Below, piece after piece: positions 16,806 through 25,269 of a stretch of 64,000 bases of DNA. This DNA comes from an uncultured Bacteroides sp. (lineage in GTDB: Bacteria; Bacteroidota; Bacteroidia; Bacteroidales; Bacteroidaceae). The position numbers and the translations under genes are program-made. The stretch is from NCBI RefSeq assembly GCF_963678845.1, contig NZ_OY787466.1, forward strand, positions 1,178,001 to 1,242,000. Reading direction: 5' to 3'. A model generated the notes under the pieces. The model made no database searches. It saw only the letters and a list, made by a program, of their open reading frames with translations, and was not told the origin of the DNA. The stretch's first letter is position 1. Every line of letters begins with the position of its first letter.

Positions 16806-18935
16806 TTATTGATCAATTCCTTTCATACTAAGTTGAACCCGCTTTCTTCCCAAATCCACGCTCTCAACGCGCACCATTACTTGCTGATGGATGGATACAA
16901 TTTCAGTTGGGTCGCTCACAAACTTATCTGCCAGTTGAGAGATGTGGACTAGTCCGTTCTCCTTGATTCCCACATCTACAAAACAGCCAAAGTTAGTGAT
17001 GTTGGTTACAATACCCGGCAAAACCATCCCTTCTTGCAGATCATTGATGGTCTTCACATTCTTGTCGAACTCAAATACCTTGATGGTGGAGCGGGGATCT
17101 CTTCCCGGCTTCTCGAGCTCCTGCATAATATCGTTCAGCGTAGGCATTCCCACGGTAGGGGATACATATTTTTCCATCTTTATTTGGCTACGAAGTTCCT
17201 TGCTTTTAATCAACTCTTCCACGGTGCAATTCAAATCTTTGGCCATCTGTTCCACAATGTAGTAGCTTTCTGGGTGAACAGCCGAGTTGTCGAGCGGATT
17301 GCCTGCCTGCAGAATGCGAAGGAATCCGGCACACTGCTCAAAAGCTTTGGCTCCCATGCGGGGTACTTTCATCAGTTGCTTGCGAGAGTTGAATGCTCCG
17401 TTCTCCGTCCGGAAGTTTACAATATTCTGAGCCAGCTGTGGTCCCAGGCCGGAGATATATGTCAGCAGGTGAGTGCTGGCAGTATTCAGATTTACGCCCA
17501 CCGAGTTTACGCAGTTCTCTACTGTTTGATCCAGTGATTTCTTTAGTTTACCCTGGTCTACATCGTGCTGATATTGCCCTACACCAATTGATTTTGGGTC
17601 AATCTTTACCAGTTCAGCTAGTGGGTCCATCAGCCGGCGACCGATGGAAACAGCACCACGCACCGTAACATCGTATTCCGGAAACTCATCCCTGGCTGTT
17701 TTAGAAGCAGAGTAGATAGATGCACCGTTTTCGCTTACTACGAATACCTGTACTTCACGGTCAAAACGCAGGGAAGTGACAAATGCTTCTGTCTCACGGC
17801 TTGCCGTACCATTACCAATGGCAATGGCTTGTATATCATAAGCTTCCACAAGCTTGGTTACTTTTTTGGAAGCCATTAGTTTCTCATTCTGAGGTGGGTG
17901 AGGATAGATGGCCTCGTTGTGAAGCAAGTTTCCTTGCGCATCCAGACAGACCAGTTTGCAGCCGGTGCGGTATCCCGGATCTAGCCCCAACACCCTTTTC
18001 TGCCCCAACGGAGGAGCCAGAAGAAGTTGGCGAAGATTCTCGGCAAATACACGGATGGCTTCAGCATCAGCCATTTCTTTGGAAACTCCTGAGAATTCTG
18101 TTTCAATAGATGGTTTTAATAAACGCTTATATCCGTCCTTTACCGCCTCTGCAACTTGTGCACCGCAAGTATTGTTGTTGCGTACGTACAGTCGTTCCAA
18201 TCGTTCGGTACATTCTTCATCATCGGGAGAAATGTCCACTTTCAGTAAGCCTTCCGCTTCTGCCCGCCTGATAGCCAACAGTCTGTGGGAAGTGCAACGC
18301 TTCAATGGCTCCGAGAAATCAAAATAATCCTGGTATTTGGCAGCTTCCTCTTCCTTACCTTTCACCACTTTAGCGGTAATAATAGCCTGTCTGTTGAACT
18401 GATTACGCACCTGATTACGGGCACGCTCATCTTCATTTACCTGCTCTGCAATAATGTCACGAGCACCTTTTAGGGCATCTTCTGCATCTTTAACTTCACC
18501 CTTCACAAAAGCTTCGGCCTTTGTAGTTATATCGTTTTCCCTTTGCAAAAGCAATAGGGTAGCCAGGGGTTCAAGTCCCTTCTGACGAGCCACTTCGGCG
18601 CGGGTTTTCCTTTTGGGCTTGTAGGGCAAGTAGATATCTTCCAGTTCTGTGTTGTCCCAGCTCTCTTCAATTCTTTTTTTGAGCTCGGGAGCAAGCTTCC
18701 CCTGTTCTTCAATAGTGCTTAGTATTGTATCCTTGCGCTTCTTTAACTCGCAAAGTTTATCATATTGTTCCTTAATGTTTCCAATCTGAACTTCATCCAG
18801 ACCGCCGGTGGCTTCTTTACGATAACGACTTATGAAAGGAATCGTTGCTCCATCGTTAAGCAATGATAATGTGCTGCTTACCTGCTTTAAGGCAATATTG
18901 AGCGCCGACGATATCATTTTGTGAAATAACTCCAT
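16806..18935 (-). CDS. tex: Tex-family S1 RNA-binding transcription accessory protein
   Basis: 709-residue nucleic-acid-binding protein related to eukaryotic Spt6. Visible in order: the helical Tex N-terminal domain (FISRYRKEATGGLDEVQI, about 33-50), a YqgF-like RNase H fold (RVLGLDPGYRTGCKLVCLD, about 322-445), the helix-hairpin-helix region (HLLTYISGLGPQLAQNIV and LMKVPRMGAKAFEQCAGFL), and a C-terminal S1 domain (GMVLPGIVTNITNFGCFVDV, last 75 residues). Length and order are normal. A -7 box lies just upstream on the minus strand. Confidence 0.95.
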   Translation of the reverse strand: MELFHKMISSALNIALKQVSSTLSLLNDGATIPFISRYRKEATGGLDEVQIGNIKEQYDKLCELKKRKDTILSTIEEQGKLAPELKKRIEESWDNTELEDIYLPYKPKRKTRAEVARQKGLEPLATLLLLQRENDITTKAEAFVKGEVKDAEDALKGARDIIAEQVNEDERARNQVRNQFNRQAIITAKVVKGKEEEAAKYQDYFDFSEPLKRCTSHRLLAIRRAEAEGLLKVDISPDDEECTERLERLYVRNNNTCGAQVAEAVKDGYKRLLKPSIETEFSGVSKEMADAEAIRVFAENLRQLLLAPPLGQKRVLGLDPGYRTGCKLVCLDAQGNLLHNEAIYPHPPQNEKLMASKKVTKLVEAYDIQAIAIGNGTASRETEAFVTSLRFDREVQVFVVSENGASIYSASKTARDEFPEYDVTVRGAVSIGRRLMDPLAELVKIDPKSIGVGQYQHDVDQGKLKKSLDQTVENCVNSVGVNLNTASTHLLTYISGLGPQLAQNIVNFRTENGAFNSRKQLMKVPRMGAKAFEQCAGFLRILQAGNPLDNSAVHPESYYIVEQMAKDLNCTVEELIKSKELRSQIKMEKYVSPTVGMPTLNDIMQELEKPGRDPRSTIKVFEFDKNVKTINDLQEGMVLPGIVTNITNFGCFVDVGIKENGLVHISQLADKFVSDPTEIVSIHQQVMVRVESVDLGRKRVQLSMKGIDQ

Positions 18936-18966
18936 TTTGTACTTTGTGCTATAAGTTTCTAAGTAA

Positions 18967-18974
18967 CAAAGATA
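18967..18974 (-). promoter_or_regulatory. Predicted -7 box for tex
   Basis: TATCTTTG on the minus strand, 32 bp before the tex ATG at 18935. Confidence 0.6.
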
Positions 18975-19146
18975 CGAAAATTCAGTGAAAAAATAGTTGC
19001 TTTTTAGCTAAAAAAAGAGGTACGGTAAATGGAATGGTGAATTTATGCATCTAAATGCTTTGTAATTAAAGTCATAGATGGGTATTAAAAATAGTGAAAA
19101 GGTGGTAAAAAGGGCGTGAATAAACAAATAAGAAATATTGTTTATA

Positions 19147-20123
19147 ACCCGTAGTGCATTTGGATAAAAAGAAAAGAAGTTGCTCATTATCAAATAAATG
19201 ACTATATTTAATTGTCTACCAAACGATTAAATATATGATCAACTTCAATGCAAATTACGGAAAAATATTAGAGATATTGCAACAAATAGAGTCTAAAATG
19301 AATTTTCTTAATCAGATTCGTAAACCCAGGTTATCAGATATCGAATTGATTGCTATTGATTTAACCTCAGAATATATGGGTATTGACTCTGAATATCAAC
19401 TATTCAGGATTCTCCCTGATAAATTGAGTTTAAGGATTGAACGAAGCGTTTATAATAGAAGAAGACGTAAATTATTTTATTTCAAAGAACAGTTGCGTAA
19501 ACGAATAGTTTTTCAGATTAGTTCGAGCAGGGATTATTTCATAGTAGATAGTATGCCTTTAGAAGTTTGTAAATTAAGTCGCAGTAGACGAGGTGGCATT
19601 TGTAGGGAAACTTTTGAAACCTCACCTGATAAAGGTTATTGTGCAACACAACGGATGTATTACTATGGTTATAAACTGCATGCAATATGTACTATTGATG
19701 GGGTTTTCTCGGATTTCGACTTAACAAAAGCATCCGTACATGATATTCATTATCTCGAAGATGTTAAGCAGAATCATTATGACTGTACTATTCTGGGAGA
19801 TAAAGGATATTTGAGTGTTAATTATCAGTTGGATCTATTTGAAGAAAACAACATTAAACTAGAAGTTCCCATGAGAAATAATCAGCATGGGTATGCTAAG
19901 CAATATATTGTTTTTAGAAAAGCCAGAAAAAGAATTGAAACGTTATTCTCTCAGTTATGTGATCAGTTTATGATTCGTCGGAATTACGCTAAGTCTTTCA
20001 ATGGATTTAAAACTAGAATTCATTCGAAAATTATGGCTCTAACTCTTATTCAGCTAATTAATAAATTAAATAATAGAAATATTAATAACATCAAAACATG
20101 TATTGCCTAAATGCACTACGGGT
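19147..20123 (+). mobile_element. Complete IS982-family insertion sequence, 977 bp
   Basis: Terminal inverted repeats begin ACCCGTAGTGCATTT at 19147 and end in the reverse complement at 20123. The element is flanked by the 8-bp direct repeat TGTTTATA (19139-19146 and 20124-20131), the target duplication; one extra matching base on either side makes the exact boundary uncertain by one or two bases. One full transposase gene fills the element. It sits between tex and the 5'-nucleotidase gene, upstream of that gene's palindrome array and promoter. Confidence 0.93.
19235..20110 (+). CDS. IS982-family transposase
   Basis: 291-residue DDE transposase without frameshifts or stops, so the element may be active. 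The likely catalytic triad is Asp105 (FIVDSMPLE), Asp189 (TILGDKGYL) and Glu235 (RKRIETLFSQL). The SMPL, GYKLHAI and GDKGY segments are typical of IS982. Its stop is 13 bp inside the right inverted repeat. Its A+T-rich codon use differs from the neighbouring tex gene, consistent with a mobile gene. Confidence 0.93.
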   Translation: MINFNANYGKILEILQQIESKMNFLNQIRKPRLSDIELIAIDLTSEYMGIDSEYQLFRILPDKLSLRIERSVYNRRRRKLFYFKEQLRKRIVFQISSSRDYFIVDSMPLEVCKLSRSRRGGICRETFETSPDKGYCATQRMYYYGYKLHAICTIDGVFSDFDLTKASVHDIHYLEDVKQNHYDCTILGDKGYLSVNYQLDLFEENNIKLEVPMRNNQHGYAKQYIVFRKARKRIETLFSQLCDQFMIRRNYAKSFNGFKTRIHSKIMALTLIQLINKLNNRNINNIKTCIA

Positions 20124-20232
20124 TGTTTATAATAAATTATAAACCGGTCAATTTGTTCTTTTTGAATTATAAAAACGTACCGTTGTTTCTAAAAGTGTAA
20201 TCGTTTTTATTTATATATATATCGCTTCCGAT

Positions 20233-20310
20233 TTATTGGGCAATAAATAAAAATTATAGGCCTATGGTTTTTAGTTTATTGCCCAATAAATTAAATTTAT
20301 TGCTCAATAA
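20233..20310. repeat. Array of four palindromes, 21-22 bp period, overlapping the 5'-nucleotidase promoter region
   Basis: Copies: 20233-20246 TTATTGGGCAATAA, 20256-20265 ATAGGCCTAT, 20276-20289 TTATTGCCCAATAA, 20297-20310 TTATTGCTCAATAA. Palindrome centres are 20239.5, 20260.5, 20282.5 and 20303.5, so spacing is 21, 22 and 21 bp. The last copy ends 18 bp before the predicted -7 box, where a -33 element would lie, which suits an operator. The rest of 20132-20424 is A+T-rich with no other feature seen. Confidence 0.8.
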
Positions 20311-20328
20311 TTTAGGATAATTAACCCG

Positions 20329-20336
20329 TACTTTTG
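20329..20336 (+). promoter_or_regulatory. Predicted -7 box for the 5'-nucleotidase/msrC unit
   Basis: TACTTTTG (TAnnTTTG). Transcription would begin near 20343, which supports translation from 20425 rather than from ATGs at 20344. Confidence 0.55.
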
Positions 20337-20424
20337 TTGATTTATGGTGCAAATGCATTTTAAATTATTAAATTTGTATTTAAATTCAATGCAATATTTA
20401 AAACGATATTTAAAAATGCTCCAG

Positions 20425-22152
20425 ATGAAACGATTAACTATCTCTTTATTACTGATAGTATTTCTCGCAGGAACAATATTGGCACAACCAAAAGAGGTTA
20501 GCATAAAACTAATTCATACTTCCGATATTCACGGTAAATTCTTTTCTTATGATTTTATAAGCCGTCAATCTATTGATGGCGGTATGGCCCGTATAAGCTC
20601 ATACGTTAATGAGCAACGACAGATATATCCCGAACATTTATTGCTTTTAGATGGAGGCGATTTATTGCAAGGACAGCCTTCGGTCTATTATTATAATTAT
20701 AAAGATACAGTTTCACCTCATCTATGCGCAGATGTGATGAACTATATGAAATATGACGCTATAGCATTGGGCAATCACGATGTGGAAACGGGTCATGCTG
20801 TTTTTGATCGCTGGATCAAACAATGTAAGGCTCCTGTTCTTGGTGCTAATGTATTGCGTAAAGATGGCAGTAACTACTTGCTGCCTTATAAAATGTTTGT
20901 TGTTGACGGGGTAAAAATCGCTGTGCTGGGTTTGATAACCCCCTCCATACCTGCATGGGTACCTGAAAGCGCCTGGGCTGGATTGCATTTTGAAGATATG
21001 GAAATATCTGCCAGATATTGGATGAAAATAATTCGGGAAAAAGAACATCCGGATGTGGTTGTTGGCCTTTTCCACTCGGGCGTAGAACCATATAAAATTA
21101 ATGGAATGTTTAATGAAAATGCATCTGCTGATGTAGCAAAGAATGTACCTGGATTTGATGTGGTGATGGCGGGGCATGATCATACGCCGTATTGTAAAAA
21201 GCTGGTAAATGTTGCCGGCGATTCTGTTCTGGTTATTAATCCCGCCAATGGGGGATTTAGGGTTTCGGATGTTCTATTGAAAGTGAAATTAAAAGGTGGT
21301 AAGGTGATTTATAAATGTGCAATAGGTAAGCTGGTTAAAATGAGACATTATGATTCAGATAAAGCTTATTTGGATAACTTTGCTCATCAGATAGAAGTTT
21401 CAAAAGCATTTATTTTACACCCTGTTGGAAAAATTGATAAGACTATTTTTCTTCGCGACGTATACTTTGGGTCATCGGCATTTGTTGATCTGATACATTC
21501 TATACAATTGGATATAACAGGAGCTGATATCTCTTTTACAGCTCCCTTATCTTTTGATTCTCAGATTACTAAAGGAGAGATAAACATATATGATATGTTT
21601 AAGCTTTATGAATTTGAGAATAGGCTTTACACAATTGAACTTTCAGGAGCCGAGATAAAGAAGTATCTGGAAATGTCTTATGGTCTCTGGACTAATCAGA
21701 TGAAAAGTCCGGATGATCATCTGTTACTACTTAAAAAGAATGATGAAAATAGCTTTAGCTTCGTGAATTACAACTATAATTTTGATTCAGCAGCGGGTAT
21801 TATCTATACGGTGGATGTAACAAAACCAATAGGGGGAAAAGTGAAAATAAGAAGTCTGGCAAACGGGAAACCTTTTGATATGGCTAAAAAGTATAAAGTG
21901 GCTATAAATTCTTATAGAGCTAATGGAGGAGGTGGGTTTCTGACTGCTGGTGCAGGCATTCCCCTGGATTCGCTCAGTAGTAGAATTTTAAAATCGCCAA
22001 TCAAGGATTTCCGTTCTCTTATGATAGACTGGTTTGAGAAAAAGGGAACAGTTTCGCCACGTGCTTTGAATCAATGGAAATTTATTCCTTGTAAATGGAC
22101 AAAAAATGCAGCGGAAAGAGATAGAAAATTATTGTTTAAAATAACAGATTAA
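20425..22152 (+). CDS. Exported bifunctional metallophosphatase / 5'-nucleotidase (UshA-like)
   Basis: 575 residues from the ATG at 20425 (MKRLTISLLLIVFLAG, signal peptide to LAQ). The N-terminal calcineurin-like domain has the metal ligands in LIHTSDIHGKFF, LLLDGGDLLQG, ALGNHDVE, the GLFHSGVEP segment and MAGHDHTPY. The C-terminal 5'-nucleotidase domain (from about residue 350) includes TAPLSFDSQITKGEINIYDMF and AINSYRANGGGGF. Enzymes of this type dephosphorylate nucleotides or nucleotide sugars in the periplasm; the substrate is not determined. In some Bacteroides the two domains are separate genes; here they are one. The next gene starts 1 bp after its stop. Confidence 0.9.
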   Translation: MKRLTISLLLIVFLAGTILAQPKEVSIKLIHTSDIHGKFFSYDFISRQSIDGGMARISSYVNEQRQIYPEHLLLLDGGDLLQGQPSVYYYNYKDTVSPHLCADVMNYMKYDAIALGNHDVETGHAVFDRWIKQCKAPVLGANVLRKDGSNYLLPYKMFVVDGVKIAVLGLITPSIPAWVPESAWAGLHFEDMEISARYWMKIIREKEHPDVVVGLFHSGVEPYKINGMFNENASADVAKNVPGFDVVMAGHDHTPYCKKLVNVAGDSVLVINPANGGFRVSDVLLKVKLKGGKVIYKCAIGKLVKMRHYDSDKAYLDNFAHQIEVSKAFILHPVGKIDKTIFLRDVYFGSSAFVDLIHSIQLDITGADISFTAPLSFDSQITKGEINIYDMFKLYEFENRLYTIELSGAEIKKYLEMSYGLWTNQMKSPDDHLLLLKKNDENSFSFVNYNYNFDSAAGIIYTVDVTKPIGGKVKIRSLANGKPFDMAKKYKVAINSYRANGGGGFLTAGAGIPLDSLSSRILKSPIKDFRSLMIDWFEKKGTVSPRALNQWKFIPCKWTKNAAERDRKLLFKITD

Positions 22153-22153
22153 A

Positions 22154-22648
22154 ATGGCTGAATCAATCAGAATAATAGAAGGAACAAAGGAAGAGATGTA
22201 TAAAACATTGCTTCCTCAGATAAAGGCATTAATTGAAGACGAAGAAGATTTTATTGCTAATTTATCGAATATCGTTGCTGTATTAAAGGAAACTTTTGGT
22301 TTCTTTTGGGTAGGTTTTTATTTTGTGAAAGGAGACGATCTTGTATTAGGTCCTTTTCAAGGACCGATAGCCTGTACCCGCATTAAATATGGCAGAGGTG
22401 TGTGTGGCACTGCATGGAAAGAAGCTCGTACACAGATAGTGTCCGATGTGGATGCTTTCCCCGGGCATATAGCATGTAGTTCTCTTTCGCGGTCTGAAAT
22501 AGTTGTTCCGCTTTTAAACGATGGGGTAGTGTGGGGGGTACTTGATGTTGACAGTACCCAATTAAATACATTCGACGAGACAGATAAACTGTATTTGGAA
22601 AAGCTTACTCCTATTCTTTTAAGCTTGTTTTTATCCATAATTCCTTAA
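22154..22648 (+). CDS. msrC: Free methionine-(R)-sulfoxide reductase (GAF domain)
   Basis: 164-residue single GAF-domain protein. The three cysteines that define fRMsr are present with the right spacing: Cys74 (GPIACTRI), Cys84 (GRGVCGTA) and Cys108 (GHIACSS), matching 84/94/118 of the E. coli enzyme. It reduces free methionine-R-sulfoxide with thioredoxin. It follows the 5'-nucleotidase stop by one base, so the pair is co-transcribed. Confidence 0.9.
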   Translation: MAESIRIIEGTKEEMYKTLLPQIKALIEDEEDFIANLSNIVAVLKETFGFFWVGFYFVKGDDLVLGPFQGPIACTRIKYGRGVCGTAWKEARTQIVSDVDAFPGHIACSSLSRSEIVVPLLNDGVVWGVLDVDSTQLNTFDETDKLYLEKLTPILLSLFLSIIP

Positions 22649-23008
22649 ATTGTTTTCTGGCCTATAAAAGGCCTCATATAGGAAGCTAATTAGTCTGAAT
22701 ATAAAATTAATAGCCCTTAAAAGCTTGCATTTATACACCTTGCTGTCTTAAATTGATAATAGGATGTATTTTTTATACAAAAAATATAGTTGATTTGACA
22801 CTTATTTAAAATAAAGTAGTATCTTTGCAACTGTTGAAACATTTGATGACACTCCGACGGTGAGCCAGAATGTACTCCAAAATCAATTTTATCCCAAAAA
22901 ACTCATTTTATTTACGTCCATACCTAAAGATGAATAAGCTCGTTAATCGTGTGTTTTTCTTAATGTGTCGGGCCAAAAAATAGATTAAAACAAACTTATT
23001 TTATACGT
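22649..23008 (+). promoter_or_regulatory. rho promoter and long 5' leader
   Basis: A -33 TTTG at 22794-22797 and a perfect -7 TATCTTTG at 22820-22827 (22-bp spacer) place the start of transcription near 22834. That leaves a leader of about 175 nt before the rho ATG at 23009. Rho is autoregulated in many bacteria, so the leader may be a control region; I see no known riboswitch fold in it. The part before the promoter shows only a small GGCC/GGCC hairpin at about 22659-22673. Confidence 0.65.
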
Positions 23009-25153
23009 ATGTATAACATCATTCAATTAAACGACAAAAACCTGTCGGAATTACAATCCATTGCACAAGAACTAGGAATCAAAAAACCGGAATCTTTCAA
23101 GAAGGAAGAACTTGTGTACAAAATACTTGATGAACAGGCTATTGCAAGTGCAACTAAAAAAGTGGCTGCTGAAAAAGAAAAAGAAGATCGTCGCGACGAT
23201 AAGAAGAAACGTTCTCGCATTAATGTTGTGAAAAAGGATACGCCTGATAAGGTTTATACCGCAAACAAAGACAAAGCAGAGAGAGTAGAATCTACAACAA
23301 CTGCAGCTGTACCGGCACCAGTTGCAGCTGCAAAAAGTGAAAAACCAGTAACAACAGAACAACCAGCTCAGGAAAAAAAGGAACTTTCAGAAAAGCCTGC
23401 AAAGAAGAAAGCTCCAAAAGCAAAGAAGCCGGCTCCTAAGAAAACTGAACCAGATGCAGCTCAGGTTGCAAATGCTCAGGTCCCAGTTCAGGCTAGTGCT
23501 CAAACTCCGATTGTAAATCCTGTTCCAACTCCAGTCCAGGCTCCTCAGGTAGAACAAGCCGCTCCGGCTGAAGTACCAAAAGAGGCAGAAAGTGCACCAG
23601 TTGTCAGAAAGGTGATTAAAAAACCAATTCTTCTTTCTGAGAAAAAAGAAGAAACTCCTGCACCAGCAGAGAAAAGAGAAGAGGCTCCACGTGCTCATAA
23701 AGAAGAAGTACTTTTACCAGAAGTGGAACTTCCACTCGATTCTGATGATGATGACTTTATTCCTATTGAGGATATGCCTTCTGAAAAAGTAGAACTGCCT
23801 TCTGAGCTTTTAGGAAAATTTGAATCAACCAAGGTTGTTCCTCCTGCACCTCAGCAACAAAGACCACGTGTTCGTCTTCGTGAGAACGAGCAACACAACG
23901 TTCCAAAGAGCAAGCCAGTAAATACAAATCAACGTGTTCAGCCTAATCGTCCTGCAGTTGCAGAAGGAGAAGCTGAAATAGCTTCGAAAGCTCCGGAACG
24001 CAAAGTTATTGAACGCGAAAAACCTTATGAATTCGATGGCATTTTAACTGGTACAGGCGTATTGGAAATTATGCAGGATGGATATGGTTTCCTTCGTTCT
24101 TCAGATTATAATTACCTTTCTTCACCGGATGATATTTATGTATCTCAGTCGCAGATTAAACTGTTCGGGCTGAAAACTGGTGATGTGGTTGATGGTGCTA
24201 TCCGTCCTCCAAAAGAAGGTGAAAAATACTTTCCACTTGTAAAAGTAGAGAAAATCAATGGTCGTGACCCGGCATTTGTTCGTGATCGCGTTCCTTTTGA
24301 ACATTTAACTCCTCTTTTCCCGGATGTAAAATTCAAGCTCTGCAAAGGCGGATACAGCGATAACTTATCAACCCGGGTGGTAGATTTATTCTCACCAATT
24401 GGAAAAGGACAACGTGGTTTGATCGTTGCACAGCCAAAGACTGGTAAAACTATTCTGTTGAAAGACATTGCAAACGCAATTGCTGCTAATCATCCAGAAG
24501 TGTATATGATTGTGTTGCTTATTGACGAACGTCCTGAGGAAGTAACAGACATGGCACGTAGCGTAAATGCTGAGGTTATTGCTTCTACTTTCGATGAACC
24601 TGCTGAACGTCACGTAAAGGTTGCCAGCATTGTATTAGAAAAAGCAAAACGTATGGTAGAATGTGGTCACGATGTAGTGATTCTGCTCGACTCAATTACT
24701 CGTCTTGCCCGTGCTTACAATACCGTTTCTCCTGCTTCGGGTAAAGTGCTTTCTGGTGGTGTGGATGCCAATGCGCTTCATAAACCAAAACGTTTTTTTG
24801 GTGCAGCTCGTAACATTGAAAACGGTGGTTCACTTACCATCCTTGCAACAGCATTGATTGATACCGGTTCTAAGATGGACGAAGTGATTTTTGAAGAATT
24901 CAAGGGTACAGGTAACATGGAATTGCAATTAGATCGTAATCTATCCAACAAACGTATCTTCCCAGCTGTTAATATTGTGGCATCAAGCACTCGTCGTGAC
25001 GACTTGTTACTTGATAAGCAAACCCTTGACCGTATGTGGATCTTACGCAAATACTTGTCGGATATGAATCCTATTGAAGCAATGAACTTTGTGAAAGATC
25101 GCTTAGAGAAGACCAGAGATAATGATGAATTCCTGATGAGCATGAACTCTTAA
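23009..25153 (+). CDS. rho: Transcription termination factor Rho with large disordered insertion
   Basis: 714 residues against about 420 in E. coli. A short N-terminal Rho_N helix bundle (LSELQSIAQELGIKKPESF, about 12-45) is followed by about 290 residues of low-complexity Lys/Ala/Pro/Glu-rich sequence. Then come the cold-shock-like RNA-binding domain (GVLEIMQDGYGFLRSSDYNY and following), the ATPase domain with Walker A AQPKTGKTILL and Walker B VVILLDSITRLARAYN, and the Q/R loops. In B. thetaiotaomicron the corresponding disordered region drives Rho phase separation and termination changes needed for gut fitness. Followed by a terminator. Confidence 0.97.
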   Translation: MYNIIQLNDKNLSELQSIAQELGIKKPESFKKEELVYKILDEQAIASATKKVAAEKEKEDRRDDKKKRSRINVVKKDTPDKVYTANKDKAERVESTTTAAVPAPVAAAKSEKPVTTEQPAQEKKELSEKPAKKKAPKAKKPAPKKTEPDAAQVANAQVPVQASAQTPIVNPVPTPVQAPQVEQAAPAEVPKEAESAPVVRKVIKKPILLSEKKEETPAPAEKREEAPRAHKEEVLLPEVELPLDSDDDDFIPIEDMPSEKVELPSELLGKFESTKVVPPAPQQQRPRVRLRENEQHNVPKSKPVNTNQRVQPNRPAVAEGEAEIASKAPERKVIEREKPYEFDGILTGTGVLEIMQDGYGFLRSSDYNYLSSPDDIYVSQSQIKLFGLKTGDVVDGAIRPPKEGEKYFPLVKVEKINGRDPAFVRDRVPFEHLTPLFPDVKFKLCKGGYSDNLSTRVVDLFSPIGKGQRGLIVAQPKTGKTILLKDIANAIAANHPEVYMIVLLIDERPEEVTDMARSVNAEVIASTFDEPAERHVKVASIVLEKAKRMVECGHDVVILLDSITRLARAYNTVSPASGKVLSGGVDANALHKPKRFFGAARNIENGGSLTILATALIDTGSKMDEVIFEEFKGTGNMELQLDRNLSNKRIFPAVNIVASSTRRDDLLLDKQTLDRMWILRKYLSDMNPIEAMNFVKDRLEKTRDNDEFLMSMNS

Positions 25154-25173
25154 TAAAAGAATATATAAAAGGG

Positions 25174-25218
25174 AAGAGTGAGGAATGCTAATAGTGTGTT
25201 CTTCACTCTTTTTTTTGT
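25174..25218 (+). terminator. Intrinsic terminator after rho
   Basis: AAGAGTGAGGA paired with TCTTCACTCTT (one G-T pair), followed by a run of eight or more T. Confidence 0.85.
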
Positions 25219-25269
25219 TGGGTAAAGTTGGGCAGAAGATTTATATAGAGCAAAGTCAAACTTAAAAGA

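Noticed and set aside
17034..17537. Open frame of 167 codons on the + strand inside tex
   Set aside because: Tex is a strong family match across the entire region; the antisense frame has no domain.
20344..20424. Extended N-terminus of the 5'-nucleotidase from the ATG at 20344
   Set aside because: It would put 27 residues before the signal peptide and start at or before the predicted transcription start.
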